Of a stretch of 64,000 nucleotides of DNA, positions 44,992 to 53,387 are shown piece after piece (the stretch's first letter is position 1; each line of letters begins with the position of its first letter). The notes under the pieces are model-generated. The model was given only the letters and a program-made list of their open reading frames with translations. It was not told the origin of the DNA and ran no database searches. Source of the stretch: DASUAS01 sp963819475 (GTDB lineage Bacteria > Actinomycetota > Acidimicrobiia > IMCC26256 > DASPTH01); NCBI GenBank assembly GCA_963819475.1, contig CAWFWE010000001.1, forward strand, positions 248,001 to 312,000, read 5' to 3'. The position numbers and the translations under genes were made by a program.

Positions 44992-46196
44992 ACGGTGGCG
45001 TCCGGCACCGGGATCCGGTACAACGTGGCGGCGTTGGTGCTCAGGATCTTGCGCCGCACCGCGGGTTGGATCGCGCGGAGCGGCTCGGCGGCGCGCGACA
45101 AGCTGTCCGGATAGAGGCACGTCGGGTGCGGGAAGTCGGTCTCGAAGAGGATGTTGTCGCTCCCCAACGCGTCGAGCGCGCCCTGCAGGTTGTTGCGCTC
45201 GAACCAGTAGCACGCGTGGACCTGGCGCCGGAAGTACTCCGACGGGAGCATCGACAGGTGCTCGCTGATGTGGGGTGCGCACTCGCCGATCTCGTAGTCG
45301 AGGCCTTCGAGCAGGAACGGGATCCACCCGAGCCCGCTCTCGACCGACACGACGTGCAGCGTCGGGTGCCGCTCGAGCACCCCCGACAGCAACAGGTTCC
45401 CGATGGTCCGGAAGTTGGAGATCATCACGCCGAGCGAGCCGAATGCGAGCTTCCGCTCGTCGTCGAACGACGGCCAGGGCATCGTGCCGAGCCAGCTCAT
45501 CGACGTCGCGCTCGCCCCGATGTGGAAGTTCACCGGCATACCGAGGTCCGCGCAGGCCGCCCACAGTGGATCCCAGTGCCGGTCCGCCAGGTCGGGGAAC
45601 CCCTGGTTCTGCGGGTCGGAGTTGGTGTTGATGCCTCGCAGCCCGAGCGCGTGCGCCCGCGCCACCTCGGCCAGCGCGGCGTCGATGTCCCACCAGGGCA
45701 GGATCGCCATCGGGTACATGCGGCCGCCGGACTCCTCCTGGAGCTCGGCCATGGCGTCGTTGTAGATCGTGGCGCACAGCGACTTCAGCGTCGGGTCGAC
45801 CACGTCGACGAAGCGCTGACCGCCGAAGCCCACCACGTTCGGGTAGACGATCTGGGCGTAGATGCCCTGCTCGTCCATGACCGCGAGCCGTGGCGCCACC
45901 GCCGAGGCGCCGGCATGGACGTCGTCGATCCCGAGCGCCATGAACCCGGTGCCGAACGTCTTCGAGCCGTCGGGCAGGATCACCGAGGCGCCGACCGCGT
46001 TGCCGAAGACTTCGCCGTCGATCGTCCACATCGACCGGCCCTTGACCTCGCGGACCTGCGGCACGCGGTCGGCGTACTCCCGGGGCGCGCGCGACGTCCA
46101 CAGGTCGTGCGGCTCGGTCAGGTGCGTGTCGGCATCGATGATCGCGATGCCCTCCATGACGTCCATGCGGGTCGCTCCTGCGGCGTGCGTGGTCAT
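44988..46196 (-). CDS. Amidohydrolase 2 family TIM-barrel protein
   Basis: A 402-residue metal hydrolase/decarboxylase. N-terminus IAIIDADTHLTEPHDLW with the D-x-T-H variant of the metal motif, VNFHIGASATSM mid-barrel and ILFETDFPHPTCLYPDS with the metal Asp. ATG 46196 has AGGACAGGAC upstream; earlier in-frame starts exist but lack the motif. Translationally coupled to the phosphotransferase. Third member of this family in the window. Confidence 0.86.
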   Translation of the reverse strand: MTTHAAGATRMDVMEGIAIIDADTHLTEPHDLWTSRAPREYADRVPQVREVKGRSMWTIDGEVFGNAVGASVILPDGSKTFGTGFMALGIDDVHAGASAVAPRLAVMDEQGIYAQIVYPNVVGFGGQRFVDVVDPTLKSLCATIYNDAMAELQEESGGRMYPMAILPWWDIDAALAEVARAHALGLRGINTNSDPQNQGFPDLADRHWDPLWAACADLGMPVNFHIGASATSMSWLGTMPWPSFDDERKLAFGSLGVMISNFRTIGNLLLSGVLERHPTLHVVSVESGLGWIPFLLEGLDYEIGECAPHISEHLSMLPSEYFRRQVHACYWFERNNLQGALDALGSDNILFETDFPHPTCLYPDSLSRAAEPLRAIQPAVRRKILSTNAATLYRIPVPDATV

Positions 46197-46242
46197 GTCC
46201 TGTCCTCCTCGTGCGGATGGGTCGAGTCCGCGAGTTGCGTGA

Positions 46243-46609
46243 TCACGGCTGCGGACGCACATGCTCGAGCACCGAGTGGGCGGTCCCGTAGAAGGTGAAG
46301 TGCTTCGTGGCCTCGCGCGAGATGCGGGCGTGACGTCGTGGAACTCCTCCTTCGAGATCCACTCCGGGGCTTGACGTCGCGCTGGCGCAGGCGTACGGCG
46401 CGTCCGCGCAGTACTTCTCGATGTGGGTGGTCGCCAGCTCGCTCGACCCCTTCGCCACTGATCCTGCGCGCTTTTCGCCGCATGCGGTGAAAAGCGCGCA
46501 CCTTCACCGCGAACTGGGTCCCACCCGATGCGAGCGCCGGCGCGAGCGGGAAGTGCAGCCCGTACCGGATGATGCGCACGCGCTCGGCCGCGTCCGTTGG
46601 TACGGTCAT
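46243..46609 (-). pseudogene. Broken unidentified gene remnant split by a palindrome
   Basis: Between the amidohydrolase and the BVMO (46197-46762, 566 bp) no intact gene is seen. A start at 46609 gives MTVPTDAAERVRIIRYGLHF..GGTQFAVKV, then loses sense at the 36-bp palindrome. In another frame after it, VAKGSSELATTHIEKYCADAPYACASA..., ending REATKHFTFYGTAHSVLEHV, looks coding. I infer one gene with the palindrome at the break. The family is not recognised. Confidence 0.4.
46465..46500. repeat. 36-bp near-perfect palindrome
   Basis: TGCGCGCTTTTC (46465-46476) and GAAAAGCGCGCA (46489-46500) are perfect 12-base inverted arms. The inner CCGCATGCGG is itself a perfect palindrome, with only one G-T position unpaired as DNA. 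It is embedded in the broken gene remnant at the point where the frame is lost. No T-run follows, so a terminator is not obvious; it may be an insertion or excision footprint. Confidence 0.8.
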
Positions 46610-46675
46610 CGTTCCTCCGGGTCGGGCGGGCCCGGTGCCCGCATGCTCGCGGGCGTCGGTCTGGGCACGCAGAAA

Positions 46676-46696
46676 CCTATATACCTATAGTTCCCG
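46676..46696 (+). promoter_or_regulatory. AT-rich CTATAG motif with a direct repeat (M5)
   Basis: CCTATATACCTATAGTTCCCGG contains two CCTATA blocks 8 bases apart, 67 bases before the BVMO start. Partial match to the TCTAGA-type series (TATAG then TTCCCGG). Confidence 0.45.
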
Positions 46697-46762
46697 GACG
46701 CCCCGGCGGCAACCCACGGAGGACGACATGCCGAGCACCGGCCCGCCATCGCGAGGCCTGCC

Positions 46763-48301
46763 ATGACGTCCGGCCGCGCCGCCGACCTCTTCGGGCCCGC
46801 GGGAACCCCGACCGTCGCCGTCGTGGGTGCCGGCTTCGGCGGCATCACCATCGGCGTCGCGCTGAAGCGGGCGGGCATCGACACCTTCACCATCTTCGAG
46901 CGTTCCGAGCGCGTCGGTGGCACCTGGTGGGACAACCAGTACCCGGGCTGCGAGGTCGACGTCGACTCCTACGTGTACTCGTTCCCGTTCAAGCGTTACG
47001 ACTGGCCCCGGACCCATGCCCGGCAGCCCGACCTGCACCGCTACCTCGAGGAGACGGTCGACGACTTCGGGCTCGGCGCGCACCTCCGGCTCGGCGTCGG
47101 TGTGGAGCGCGCGGTGTGGGACGACGCGACGCACGTCTACCGCCTGTCGCTGAGCACCGGCGAGGAGCTCCGTTGCCACGTGCTGATCTGCGCGACCGGG
47201 TTCCTCAACGTCCCGAACCTCCCGACCTGGCCGGGGCTCGAGACCTTCCGGGGGCCGTGCTTCCACACGTCGCGATGGGAGCACGACCACGACCTCACCG
47301 GGAAGACCGTCGCCATCGTGGGCACCGGTTCCACCGCGTCCCAGATCGTTCCCGAGCTCGCCCCCCGGGTGGGGAAGCTGATCCTCTTCCAGCGGGAACC
47401 CGGTTGGGTGATCCCGAAGGGCGACCGCGACTACACCGCCGAGGAGCGCGCCCGCCTCGGGCACCCACTCCGGCACCGGCTGGCCCGGGCGCGCTGGTTC
47501 TGGGAGACGGAGAAGCGGCTCTGGAACGCGGGCACGTATCGACCGGGGGCGCCCCACAACGTCGCCGCGGAGCAGGCGGCTCGCGCGTTCATCGCACGCG
47601 AGTTCTCCGACCGGCCCGATCTCGCCGCCGCGGTCACACCGACCTACCCGTTCTGGGGCAAGCGGCCGATCTTCAACTCCACCTTCTACCGGACGCTCAA
47701 GCTCCCGAACGTCGAGCTCGTGGCCCGGGCGGTCGAATCGGTCACCCCCCATGGCGTCGTCGACGCCGACGGCGTCGAGCGCGCGGTCGACGTCCTCGTG
47801 CTCGCGACCGGCTTCCAACCCACCAACTACCTCGCCCGGATCGAGATCGTCGGGCGCGACGGCCGCACCCTGCGCGAGCACTGGGACGGCGAGCCGAGCG
47901 CGTTCCTCGGCATCACCGTGCCCGACTTCCCGAACCTCTACATCCTGTACGGGCCGGGCACCAACGGCGGTGAGATCGCGTCGAACCTGAGGCACCAGGC
48001 GCAGTTCGCGCGCCGCGCGATCAAGCGCATGGTCCGCGAGCGGGTCACCGCGCTCGAGGTGCGGCGCTCGTGGGCCGACCGCTACCACGCCTGGCTCCAG
48101 TCGAAGATGGCCGGCACCGCCTGGGCCGTGAGCAACAACTACTTCACCAATGCCTCGGGCAAGGTCGTGACGCAATGGCCCTACAGCGCCATCGACTACC
48201 ACGTGCTGCTGAAGGTCCTCGGCCCGTTCTCGGAGACGGCTCGACGCCGCACTCGCGCCCCGGAGGCGTCCTCGATCCCGCAGGCGAGCACCGCGGCATG
48301 A
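46763..48301 (+). CDS. FAD-dependent Baeyer-Villiger-type monooxygenase
   Basis: A 512-residue flavin monooxygenase. N-terminal FAD motif VGAGFGGITIG (residues 21-31), FERSERVGGTWWDNQYPGCEVD, the BVMO fingerprint FRGPCFHTSRWEHD (F-x-G-x3-H-x3-W; the last residue is E rather than P/D) and the second Rossmann motif VGTGSTASQIV. These match NADPH-dependent ketone/aldehyde BVMOs. ATG 46763 lies 67 bases after motif M5. It forms a tight operon with the phosphotransferase (ATGA overlap 48298-48301) and the next gene. Ring ketone oxidation to a lactone/ester is the likely step. Confidence 0.88.
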   Translation: MTSGRAADLFGPAGTPTVAVVGAGFGGITIGVALKRAGIDTFTIFERSERVGGTWWDNQYPGCEVDVDSYVYSFPFKRYDWPRTHARQPDLHRYLEETVDDFGLGAHLRLGVGVERAVWDDATHVYRLSLSTGEELRCHVLICATGFLNVPNLPTWPGLETFRGPCFHTSRWEHDHDLTGKTVAIVGTGSTASQIVPELAPRVGKLILFQREPGWVIPKGDRDYTAEERARLGHPLRHRLARARWFWETEKRLWNAGTYRPGAPHNVAAEQAARAFIAREFSDRPDLAAAVTPTYPFWGKRPIFNSTFYRTLKLPNVELVARAVESVTPHGVVDADGVERAVDVLVLATGFQPTNYLARIEIVGRDGRTLREHWDGEPSAFLGITVPDFPNLYILYGPGTNGGEIASNLRHQAQFARRAIKRMVRERVTALEVRRSWADRYHAWLQSKMAGTAWAVSNNYFTNASGKVVTQWPYSAIDYHVLLKVLGPFSETARRRTRAPEASSIPQASTAA

Positions 48302-49698
48302 CCGACACGTCCGACACCGCCGAGGAGCTCGACCCCCGGCTCGTCACGTGGCTGCGCGAGGTCACCGGTACCGACACGCTGGAGATCACGCGGCACACCG
48401 GTGGCGCGTCGCGGGCCGGCTACGCGGTCGACGCACACCTGCCCGACGGCACGACGCGGGAATTGTGGTTGCGCACCGACCCCGGCTTCGGGCCGCAGTC
48501 GGCGACGCTCTACAGCCTTCGCCGCGAGGCCGCGGTGTACCGCGCGCTCGGCGCCACACCGATGCTGGTCGCCGAGCTGGTCGCCGTGCACCCCGACCTC
48601 CCGGCGTTCCTGATGCACCGAGTGCGGGGCGGGAGCCGCTTCGCGCAGATCGCGGATGCGGCGACGCAGGAGTCGATCGCCCGGCAGTTCGTGGACCAGC
48701 TCGCGACGCTGCACCGCCTCGATGCGTCGGCCCTCGACCTCCCGGAGCTGGGTGCGCCCGGCGCCCTCGCCGGTCATGTGCTCGACGAGATCGCCGAGTG
48801 GGAGCAGCAGTACGCGGCCGCCGGGGGTGGGGTGCCGGTGATCTCGCTCGCCTGTGCGTGGTTGCGCGCCAACGTCCCCGCCGACGACGGGTGGCCGGTC
48901 GTGCTGGTGCAGGGCGACACCGGTCCCGGGAACTTCATGTTCCACGACGACCGTCTCGTCGCGGTGACCGACTGGGAGCTCGCGCACTGGGGCGACCTGC
49001 ACGACGACCTCGCGTGGGTGCTGGTGCGCGACACGCTCGAACGGTTCCCCGATCTCGAGGCACGCTTCGCCGACTACGAGCGGGTGAGCGGGTTCACCAT
49101 CGAGCCCGCGCGACTGCGCTACTTCCGCGTGCTCGCCCAGTGCCGCTGCACCATCGGCACGCTCGCCGGTCTCCGTTCACGCGACGCACGCGGCGAGATC
49201 GCGTGGCAGCTGATCTTCAACACGTTGCACACCCGGTTGCTCACCGAGGCGCTCGCCGAGGCGGAGGGGCTCGCGCCCGAGCCGCCGCTCGAACCCGAGT
49301 CCGACGACGGCGAGCGGTCGTGGGCCTTCGACGTCGCGCTCGACGACCTGCGCGACGTGGTGCTCCCGGCGCTCGCCGACGACTTCGCCGCCACCCGGGC
49401 CAAGGGCGTCGCGCGCCTCCTCAAGTTCCTCCGGGAGGCGGACCGCCTCGGGCCCGGGTACGTCGCGGTCGAGCGGGCGGAGCTCGGCGAGCTGCTCGGG
49501 CAACCGGTCGACGACGTCGAGGCCGGACGCCGCGCCCTGTGCGCGGCGATCGAGCGCGATGCGGTCGCCGCCCGCACCGTGCTCCCCTACTGCCTCCGCC
49601 AGTCGGCGCGGGACACCGCGGTCACGCGGGCGGCGATGGGCGCGCTCGCCGACCGCCACTTCACACCGGTACGCCAGCTGCACGAGGAGGGACCGTGA
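48298..49698 (+). CDS. APH-like phosphotransferase family protein
   Basis: A 466-residue kinase-fold protein. Catalytic loop VQGDTGPGNFMF (Q-G-D instead of H-G-D, with Asn retained) and the metal motif VTDWELAHWGDLHDDLAW. ATG 48298 overlaps the BVMO stop; its own stop overlaps the next gene as GTGA (49695-49698). A C-terminal 130-residue helical extension (SWAFDVALDDLRDVVLPALA and on) is beyond the APH core. Probably phosphorylates a product of the BVMO step; inference only. Confidence 0.82.
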   Translation: MTDTSDTAEELDPRLVTWLREVTGTDTLEITRHTGGASRAGYAVDAHLPDGTTRELWLRTDPGFGPQSATLYSLRREAAVYRALGATPMLVAELVAVHPDLPAFLMHRVRGGSRFAQIADAATQESIARQFVDQLATLHRLDASALDLPELGAPGALAGHVLDEIAEWEQQYAAAGGGVPVISLACAWLRANVPADDGWPVVLVQGDTGPGNFMFHDDRLVAVTDWELAHWGDLHDDLAWVLVRDTLERFPDLEARFADYERVSGFTIEPARLRYFRVLAQCRCTIGTLAGLRSRDARGEIAWQLIFNTLHTRLLTEALAEAEGLAPEPPLEPESDDGERSWAFDVALDDLRDVVLPALADDFAATRAKGVARLLKFLREADRLGPGYVAVERAELGELLGQPVDDVEAGRRALCAAIERDAVAARTVLPYCLRQSARDTAVTRAAMGALADRHFTPVRQLHEEGP

Positions 49699-50639
49699 CC
49701 GACGCACGCACCGACGAGTGGGGTCTGCTGCCCGAGGACGACCAGTTCCACCCACCCGAGACCGACGACCCGTGGTGGACCGAGACCGTCTGGTTCTCGT
49801 GGATGGTGCCCGAGCGCAACCTGCTCGGGTACTTCTACCCGGCGTTCCGGGCGAACATGGGCATCCAGTTCGGCGGCGTGCTGGTGGTCGACGACACCGC
49901 GGTGGTGCCGTGGGAGCTGCCGGCCTTCGAGTGGAGCTGGCACGAGCCCCTCGTCACCCCGCCCGACCTGCTCGACACCACGAGCCTCCACGGAGGGATG
50001 CGGCTCCGCTGCCTCGAGCCCGGGCGCGTGTTCCGCTTCGGCTGCGAGAACGACGACCTCGCGTTCGACCTCACGTTCGAGGCCGTCTGCCGACCGCTGC
50101 TGACCCGGCAGGAACCGCCCTTCAACCACGGCGCCCACATCGACCAGCCCGGTCACGTCACCGGCAGCTTCACGCTCCACGGCGAGCAGATGGACGTCGA
50201 CTGCATCGCCATGCGCGACCGGTCGTGGGGGGTGCGCCGCGCCGGGCGCCAACCCAAGGTCGGGTACGACCACGGCACCGCGTCGGGCGACGACGGCTTC
50301 CTCTCCATCTCGGTCGACCGCCGCGGCGACGACCGCATCGGCCTCGGGTACCTGTTGCGGGACGGGGTCTGGTCGAACCTCGCCGACGGCCACCGCACGG
50401 TCGTGCGCGACGCCGAGCATCGTCCGGCGCGGATCGAGATCGAGGCGGTCGACGAGCTCGGTCGCGCCCTCCACGCCACGGGACGGCCGGTGAGCCGGTG
50501 CGTGTTCAACGCGTACCCGCACATGTTCTGTTGGACGAGTCTCACCGAGTGGGACGTGGACGGCGTCCGGTGCTGGGGCGAGGACCAGGACGTCTGGCAC
50601 CCGGGCCGCTGGCGCAGGTTCGTGCTCGGCGCTTCCTGA
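49695..50639 (+). CDS. Uncharacterised beta-rich protein (DUF7064/CrtC-lipocalin-like)
   Basis: A 314-residue protein of no assigned function. Start GTG overlaps the phosphotransferase stop. Visible blocks: PPETDDPWWTETVWFSWMVP, NMGIQFGGVLV, and MRDRSWGVRRAGRQPK, then FLSISVDRRGDDRIGLGYL; these remind me of the hydroxyneurosporene-synthase/CrtC-like beta-barrel proteins found with BVMO and phosphotransferase genes. No signal peptide. It likely binds or hydrates a hydrophobic substrate; confidence in that role is low. Confidence 0.6.
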   Translation: MTDARTDEWGLLPEDDQFHPPETDDPWWTETVWFSWMVPERNLLGYFYPAFRANMGIQFGGVLVVDDTAVVPWELPAFEWSWHEPLVTPPDLLDTTSLHGGMRLRCLEPGRVFRFGCENDDLAFDLTFEAVCRPLLTRQEPPFNHGAHIDQPGHVTGSFTLHGEQMDVDCIAMRDRSWGVRRAGRQPKVGYDHGTASGDDGFLSISVDRRGDDRIGLGYLLRDGVWSNLADGHRTVVRDAEHRPARIEIEAVDELGRALHATGRPVSRCVFNAYPHMFCWTSLTEWDVDGVRCWGEDQDVWHPGRWRRFVLGAS

Positions 50640-50658
50640 CGCGCCCGGCCGGCCGGCG

Positions 50659-50691
50659 TTGACGGCTGGTCAAAAAATCTATAGCTTTAGC
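50659..50691 (+). promoter_or_regulatory. Possible sigma70-type promoter with TCTATAG motif (M6)
   Basis: TTGACG (50659-50664), then a 15-base spacer to TATAGC or 17 to TAGCTT inside AAAAAATCTATAGCTTTAGC. AT-rich in an otherwise GC-rich 277-bp gap before the enoyl-CoA hydratase (ATG 50917). No other feature in the gap was recognised. Confidence 0.5.
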
Positions 50692-50916
50692 GCGCGTAGA
50701 AGCCGGCGAAGGTCGCTGGTGCCGGATCGCACGGCGGTGGCCTGGCGGGTTCCCCCCAAACGCTCCCAGGCCACGGCCGTGCGTCGTCGACGAAGGTCCG
50801 ATTCTGCCGCGGCGACGCGGTCGCGACCACGCGCGGCGACGCGCCGGCGACCCCGTCGAAAGGTCAGACCTCTTGGCTAGGGTCGGGACCGGAGCCGACG
50901 ACCGAAGGGGTGCCAG

Positions 50917-51732
50917 ATGGGTGGGTCGCAGCAGTCGAGGGTCTACCACCCCGACCTGGAGGTCGCGAGCGACGGTCACATCACCACCGTCACCATCGAC
51001 CGGCCGGCGTCGAAGAACGCGTGCACCGGTGACATGTGGGTGGCGATCGGAGCCGCGTTCCGCGAGATCGCCTACTCCGGCGCGCGCGTCGTGGTGCTGA
51101 CCGGTGCGGGGGGCGAGTTCTGCGCCGGTGCCGATCTCGGAGGGGGCGGGGGTGGGAACGGCGCCGGTCGTGCCGGCGGCAACCACCTCGACGCGATGCG
51201 CGTGCTCGGCGACGTCGTCCTGGCGGTGCACGACTGCCCGGTGCCGGTCGTCGCCAAGGTCGACGGCGTGGCCGTCGGGGCCGGGCTCGGGCTCGCGTTG
51301 GCGGCGGATCTGACCTGGTGCTCCGACCGGGCCCGGTTCTCCGCCATCTTCGCCAAGCGAGGGCTGAGCCTCGACTTCGGGACCTCGTGGCTCCTCCGTC
51401 AGCGGGTCGGCGCGCACGTCGCGAAGCAGCTGGCCTTCACCGCCGAGATCGTGAGCGGCGAGCGGGCGCTCGAGCTCGGTTTCGTCAACGCGGTGACGCC
51501 GGCGTCCGAGCTCGACGGAGCGGTCGCCGCGGTCGCCGAGACGATCGCCGCCGGTCCGCCCATCGCCCTCTCCATGACCAAGCGCGAGCTCGACAATGCA
51601 GCGGCCGGCTCGCTCAGCCAGGCGCTGGAGGCCGAGGCCCTCGCCCAGAACGTGAACACGCGCACGGACGACATGGCCGAAGCCATGACCGCCTACATGG
51701 AGCGCCGCGCTCCGAACTTCAAGGGCCAGTAG
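50917..51732 (+). CDS. Enoyl-CoA hydratase/isomerase family protein
   Basis: A 271-residue crotonase. VTIDRPASKNACTGDMW, the oxyanion loop FCAGADLGGGGGG with an unusual Gly-rich run, and VGAGLGLALAADLTWCSD. ATG 50917 has GGTGCCAG upstream (weak). It pairs with the ligase 14 bases downstream, as in beta-oxidation operons. Confidence 0.87.
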   Translation: MGGSQQSRVYHPDLEVASDGHITTVTIDRPASKNACTGDMWVAIGAAFREIAYSGARVVVLTGAGGEFCAGADLGGGGGGNGAGRAGGNHLDAMRVLGDVVLAVHDCPVPVVAKVDGVAVGAGLGLALAADLTWCSDRARFSAIFAKRGLSLDFGTSWLLRQRVGAHVAKQLAFTAEIVSGERALELGFVNAVTPASELDGAVAAVAETIAAGPPIALSMTKRELDNAAAGSLSQALEAEALAQNVNTRTDDMAEAMTAYMERRAPNFKGQ

Positions 51733-51745
51733 GAGTCGACCCGAC

Positions 51746-53371
51746 ATGAGTCTCGAATGGGCGCTCGGCGACGTGCACGACGTCGTGAGCTCGGAGATCC
51801 CCGACCGCGTCATGCTCGTGCACGGCGAGGAGCGGCGCACCTACCGCGAGGTGAACGACCGCGCCCGGGCGCTGGCGTCGTTCCTCACCCGACGCGGGTT
51901 CGGCGTGTCCCGTGAGCGTGACCAGCTCGAGCGGTGGGAGGCCGGCCAGGACCGGATCGCGATCCTGGCCTACAACACGCCCGAGCACGTCGAGGCGCTC
52001 CTCGGTTGCTGGAAGGCGCGGGTCGTGCCGTGCAACGTGAACTACCACTACACCGTGGGAGAGGTCGCCGATCTGCTCCGCCGCATCGGGGCACGGGGCG
52101 TGGTGTACGACCGCCGCCTGCACGACAAGCTCAGTGGCATCGTCGACGACCTCGACCTCCTGATCGAGCTCGGGGGCGACGGCGGTCCCCCGCGCCTCGC
52201 CGGCGCGTTCGAGGGCGAGGAGGCCCTGACCCTCGGCGCGGCCTCCCCCGTCACCGTCGCGAGCTCCCCCGACGACCTGTACATGGCGTGCACCGGCGGG
52301 ACCACCGGCCACCCGAAGGCGGTGATGTGGCGACAGGGCGACATCTTCGTCGCCGGGATGGGCGGCGCCGACGACATGGACGAAGCCAGGCTCCGGGCGC
52401 GGGCGCGCCAGGGCGCGGGCACCTGGTTCCCGACGTCACCCCTGATGCACGTCGCCGCCCAGTGGACCGCCCTGTTGGCGACGAACATGGGGGCGACCGT
52501 CGTGCTCCACGACGACGCCCGCCCGTTCGACGTCCGCACCATCCTCGCCACCGCCGCCCGGGAGCGCGCCAACATGATGACGATCGTCGGCGACGCGTAC
52601 GCGCGGCCGATGATCCAAGAGCTCCGGCGGGAGCCGTACGACCTCTCCAGCCTCGCGGTGCTCGGCACCGGCGGCACGCCGACGAGCTACGAGGCCAAGC
52701 GCGCGCTCTTGGAGCTGCTCCCCCACGTGACCATCCGCGACGGCTACGGCGCGTCCGAGATCGGGGTGATGGCGTCGGGCGAGACCGCGGCGGATGCGTC
52801 GACGCCCCAGGCCTTCACCCCGTCCGACTCGGCGCGGCTGCTGTCAAGTGACCGGACCCGGTTCCTCGAGGTCGGCGAGGACGAGATCGGTTGCGTCGCC
52901 CGCACCGGCCACGTACCACTCGGCTACCTCGACGACGAAGCGGCGACGGAGTCGACGTTCCCGGTCGTCGACGGTGCGCGGGTGGCGATCCCGGGCGACC
53001 GGGCCCGCTACACCCCGGACGGTCGGGTCGTCCTGCTGGGCCGCGACTCGCTGGTGGTGAACACCGGCGGGGAGAAGGTCTTCGTCGAAGAGGTCGAGGA
53101 CGTGCTGAAGCGTCACGAAGACGTCGTCGACGCGCTCGTGGTCGGCCGGCCGAGCGAGCGCTTCGGCCAGGAGGTCACCGCCGTCGTCCAGCTCCGGGCC
53201 GACTGCGTCCCGCAACCCGGCGAGCTCCGCGAGTGGTGCACCACCCGGCTCGCTCGGTACAAAGCGCCGCGGGCGTTCGTGTTCGTCGAGCGCGTCGAGC
53301 GCCATCCGAGCGGGAAGGCGAACTACCAGTGGGCGCGCGAGACCAGCGTGCAGGCCACCGAAGCCGTCTGA
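51746..53371 (+). CDS. AMP-forming acyl-CoA synthetase
   Basis: A 541-residue ligase. P-loop reads ACTGGTTGHPKAVMWRQGD (near residue 180), with a Thr-rich core as usual; YGASEIGVMASGE (A5), VVLLGRDSLVVNTGGEKVF (A8) and HPSGKANYQWARE with the catalytic Lys at the end. ATG 51746, 13 bases after the hydratase stop. It converges on the P450 at 53388. Confidence 0.88.
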   Translation: MSLEWALGDVHDVVSSEIPDRVMLVHGEERRTYREVNDRARALASFLTRRGFGVSRERDQLERWEAGQDRIAILAYNTPEHVEALLGCWKARVVPCNVNYHYTVGEVADLLRRIGARGVVYDRRLHDKLSGIVDDLDLLIELGGDGGPPRLAGAFEGEEALTLGAASPVTVASSPDDLYMACTGGTTGHPKAVMWRQGDIFVAGMGGADDMDEARLRARARQGAGTWFPTSPLMHVAAQWTALLATNMGATVVLHDDARPFDVRTILATAARERANMMTIVGDAYARPMIQELRREPYDLSSLAVLGTGGTPTSYEAKRALLELLPHVTIRDGYGASEIGVMASGETAADASTPQAFTPSDSARLLSSDRTRFLEVGEDEIGCVARTGHVPLGYLDDEAATESTFPVVDGARVAIPGDRARYTPDGRVVLLGRDSLVVNTGGEKVFVEEVEDVLKRHEDVVDALVVGRPSERFGQEVTAVVQLRADCVPQPGELREWCTTRLARYKAPRAFVFVERVERHPSGKANYQWARETSVQATEAV

Positions 53372-53387
53372 ACCGGGCGATCGGGCC

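Noticed and set aside
46465..46500. Palindrome as CRISPR repeat or terminator
   Set aside because: No repeats or spacers are near it and no T-run follows the stem.
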